A DNA stretch of 64,000 nucleotides from Acidimicrobiia bacterium (GTDB lineage: Bacteria; Actinomycetota; Acidimicrobiia; Acidimicrobiales; Poriferisodalaceae), in the NCBI GenBank assembly GCA_022820925.1, contig JAJEEO010000002.1, positions 62,001 to 126,000 of the forward strand. Reading direction: 5' to 3'. Shown piece by piece: positions 62,329-64,000 of this stretch. Each line of letters begins with the position of its first letter. Positions within the stretch are counted from its first letter, which is position 1. Position numbers and translations under genes: made by a program. The notes below the pieces were generated by a model that saw only the letters and a list, made by a program, of their open reading frames with translations, searched no databases and was not told the DNA's origin.

Positions 62329-64000
62329 CTAGCCGTCGATCCGGACGCCGTACGGCATCGGTGCCTGCATGTTCAGCCCCAGCGACACGCCGGTCACATA
62401 CGGGGCGTACAGGGCGTTCTGGCCGCCGTGAGCCAGCGGCAGCACCACGCCGCGGTCGATGAGGCCCTCCATGACGGCCGCGTACAGCTCGTAACCCTCG
62501 TCCGCCGATGGCGCATTCAGCGCGTCCACCAGCGTGGCTTCGAGGTCGTCGAGGTCGTCAAGGCCGAATGCGTTGAAGCGACCGGCCTCGCCCATGAACT
62601 TGCCCAGGTCACGCGCCGGGTGCACCAGCAGGTCGCGGAACCACGAAATGCCCCACTGGGCCGATGCCGTGCCGGGGCCCAGCTCGCCGTTGTTGATCTG
62701 GATCAGCTCGATGCTGATGCCTGACGCTCCCAGCATCTGCACTACGAATTCCACGATCGGATTGATGGCCGGCATGATCGGCATGCGGATCGTCACCCCG
62801 TCGGGGTAGCCCGCTTCGGCCAGCAGTCGCCGGGCCTCTTCGGGGTCGTAGGTGTACTTGGTATCCAGCTCGGGGACGTTGAACTGGCTGAACGCCGGCG
62901 GGTAGATGCCCCCGAGGCTGTCGGCCTTGCCGAAGTGCATCGCGTTCGCATACGCGTCGCGGTCGAGCGAGAGCAGGATCGCCCGCCGCACTCTCTCGTC
63001 GGCGAGCGGCGAGTCGAACTCGCCCGCGCGGTCGGTGACGATGAGGTACGCGAAGAAGTTCGGCACCGAGATCAGCACGTTCCCGGCCTCGACGCCTGCG
63101 TCGATCTGCGCGTCCCGCGTGGTGGACATGATGTCCGCCTCACCGGTCAGCAACGCGTTCAGGCGTGCGTTGTTGTCGGGCACAGCGGTCACCGTCACGG
63201 TCTCGACGCCCTGGTCGGCCGGATTCCAGTAATTCGGGTTGAGGTGGTACACCTCGGTCACGCCGGCCTGGCTGTCCGCATCGGACCAGATCCACGGCCC
63301 CGAACCCTGCGGGTCGCGGGTGAGATCGCGGCCGTCGAGCGCGTTCGGGCTGATCATCATGCCCATCACCATCGACATCTCCAGCGGGAACTGTGGCGCC
63401 GGCACCGAGAACTCGACCTCGAAGGTGGTGTCGTCGATCACCCGGGCGTCTACGAAGGCCGCCCATGTGGCTGCGTTCGGATTGCCCGGGAAGGTGGCGT
63501 GATAGTGCATGTTGGCCACGGCGACGTCTGCGTCGAATGCTGCGCCGTCGTGGAACACCACGTCGTCTCGCACGGTGAAGCGCCACACGTTCGCCGACGG
63601 CTGTGTCCATGAGGTGGCGAGCGACGGCGCCAGGCTGAAGTCGTTGCGCTGACGGGTAAGCGTGTCGTACGCCGGGTAGTGGTATGCGCTCTGCGCCGAC
63701 TGCGAGGCGGCAGGGTTGAAGCTCGTCACCGGGGAGAACTCGACCATGCGCAGCGTGCCCTCGGGTGGCGGCAGCGGCGCTTGGGTCGTGGTCACCGCGC
63801 CTTGGGTGGTGGTGGTCTGCTCGACCGCCGCGATGGTCACCTGCGTCTGTGCCTGAGTGGTGGCAGGCGCAGGCGCCGCCGCCGCGGTCGTCGCAGGCGC
63901 TGCGGTCGTCGCGGACGCCGTGCCGGACCCGGAGTCCGCATCGCCGCCGCCGCAGGCGCTCGCTGCAAGCACGAATGCCAACAGCACTGTCATGAGGCGC
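62329..64000 (-). CDS. Peptide/nickel-type ABC substrate-binding lipoprotein, N-terminus likely outside window
   Basis: About 555 residues visible. A hydrophobic signal ends LAASACGGGD, so the protein is a lipoprotein. Residues ~20-75 are a low-complexity Thr/Ala/Gln linker, and the rest is an SBP family 5 fold: VTSFNPAASQSAQSAYHYPA, DDVVFHDGAAFDADVAVAN and the later RAILLSLDRDAYANAMHFG. The first visible ATG at 63993 has only Met-Thr before the hydrophobic stretch, while the codons just upstream would encode Arg-Leu, so the true start (with positive charges) is probably beyond base 64000. First gene of the importer operon. Confidence 0.88.
   Translation of the reverse strand, partial: RLMTVLLAFVLAASACGGGDADSGSGTASATTAAPATTAAAAPAPATTQAQTQVTIAAVEQTTTTQGAVTTTQAPLPPPEGTLRMVEFSPVTSFNPAASQSAQSAYHYPAYDTLTRQRNDFSLAPSLATSWTQPSANVWRFTVRDDVVFHDGAAFDADVAVANMHYHATFPGNPNAATWAAFVDARVIDDTTFEVEFSVPAPQFPLEMSMVMGMMISPNALDGRDLTRDPQGSGPWIWSDADSQAGVTEVYHLNPNYWNPADQGVETVTVTAVPDNNARLNALLTGEADIMSTTRDAQIDAGVEAGNVLISVPNFFAYLIVTDRAGEFDSPLADERVRRAILLSLDRDAYANAMHFGKADSLGGIYPPAFSQFNVPELDTKYTYDPEEARRLLAEAGYPDGVTIRMPIMPAINPIVEFVVQMLGASGISIELIQINNGELGPGTASAQWGISWFRDLLVHPARDLGKFMGEAGRFNAFGLDDLDDLEATLVDALNAPSADEGYELYAAVMEGLIDRGVVLPLAHGGQNALYAPYVTGVSLGLNMQAPMPYGVRIDG

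Overview
The window is high-GC DNA packed with genes and very short gaps. Most genes overlap by the 4-base ATGA or GTGA junction. The mix suggests an actinobacterium, most likely a member of the Acidimicrobiia, but this is inference from gene content, not from a marker gene. The clues are several luciferase-like (F420/FMN) oxidoreductases, a Ddn-type and a PPOX-type F420 enzyme, three phytanoyl-CoA-dioxygenase-like enzymes, class III CoA-transferases, Thr/Ala/Pro linkers after the signal peptides of exported proteins, and apparently leaderless promoters. No rRNA, tRNA, CRISPR array, phage or transposase gene was seen.

Layout, left to right. 1-5.2 kb (minus): a fused 2Fe-2S/molybdenum hydroxylase cut by the window edge, a D-carbamoylase, an L-carbamoylase-type M20 amidase and a fold-type-II PLP enzyme. 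5.3-8.8 kb: a luciferase-like enzyme facing a phosphotransferase / unknown / AttH-like operon. 9-13.8 kb (plus): Fe/2-oxoglutarate dioxygenase, class III aminotransferase (or phospho-lyase), small-molecule kinase and a DUF917 protein. 27.2-13.9 kb (minus): one long series with an FAD amine oxidase, a luciferase-like enzyme, an NTF2-like protein, a VOC protein, a tandem-duplicated reductive-dehalogenase-like protein, a MetE-like protein, a three-subunit molybdenum hydroxylase, a short hydantoinase A and another luciferase-like enzyme. 27.3-34.1 kb (plus): SDR, fused double CoA-transferase, macro-domain protein, CopC-CopD, cytochrome c and SDR. 34.1-35.3 kb is a scar region with VapBC and gene fragments. 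35.4-37.5 kb (plus): zinc alcohol dehydrogenase, thioesterase, membrane protein.

37.5-58 kb is mostly catabolic. It holds a redoxin with an in-frame UGA and a bacterial SECIS-like hairpin (a probable selenoprotein), a flavin monooxygenase/acyl-CoA dehydrogenase-like enzyme, an extradiol dioxygenase, a carotenoid oxygenase, and an operon with a dimethylformamidase-like protein, a haloalkane dehalogenase, a sulfatase and a metallo-hydrolase. Next come a toxin-antitoxin pair joined to adenine phosphoribosyltransferase, two more phytanoyl-CoA-dioxygenase-like enzymes, RidA, a CoA-transferase and a second sulfatase. 58-64 kb is a peptide/nickel-type ABC importer with a permease-ATPase fusion.

Taken together, the genes look like a scavenging and catabolic island: import, then removal of halide, sulfate, carbamoyl or lactam groups, followed by oxidation and CoA activation. 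The most unusual elements are the probable selenoprotein, the double reductive-dehalogenase-like protein, three genes whose 3' ends are tandemly repeated past the stop codon, and an in-frame palindromic duplication in a molybdenum hydroxylase.
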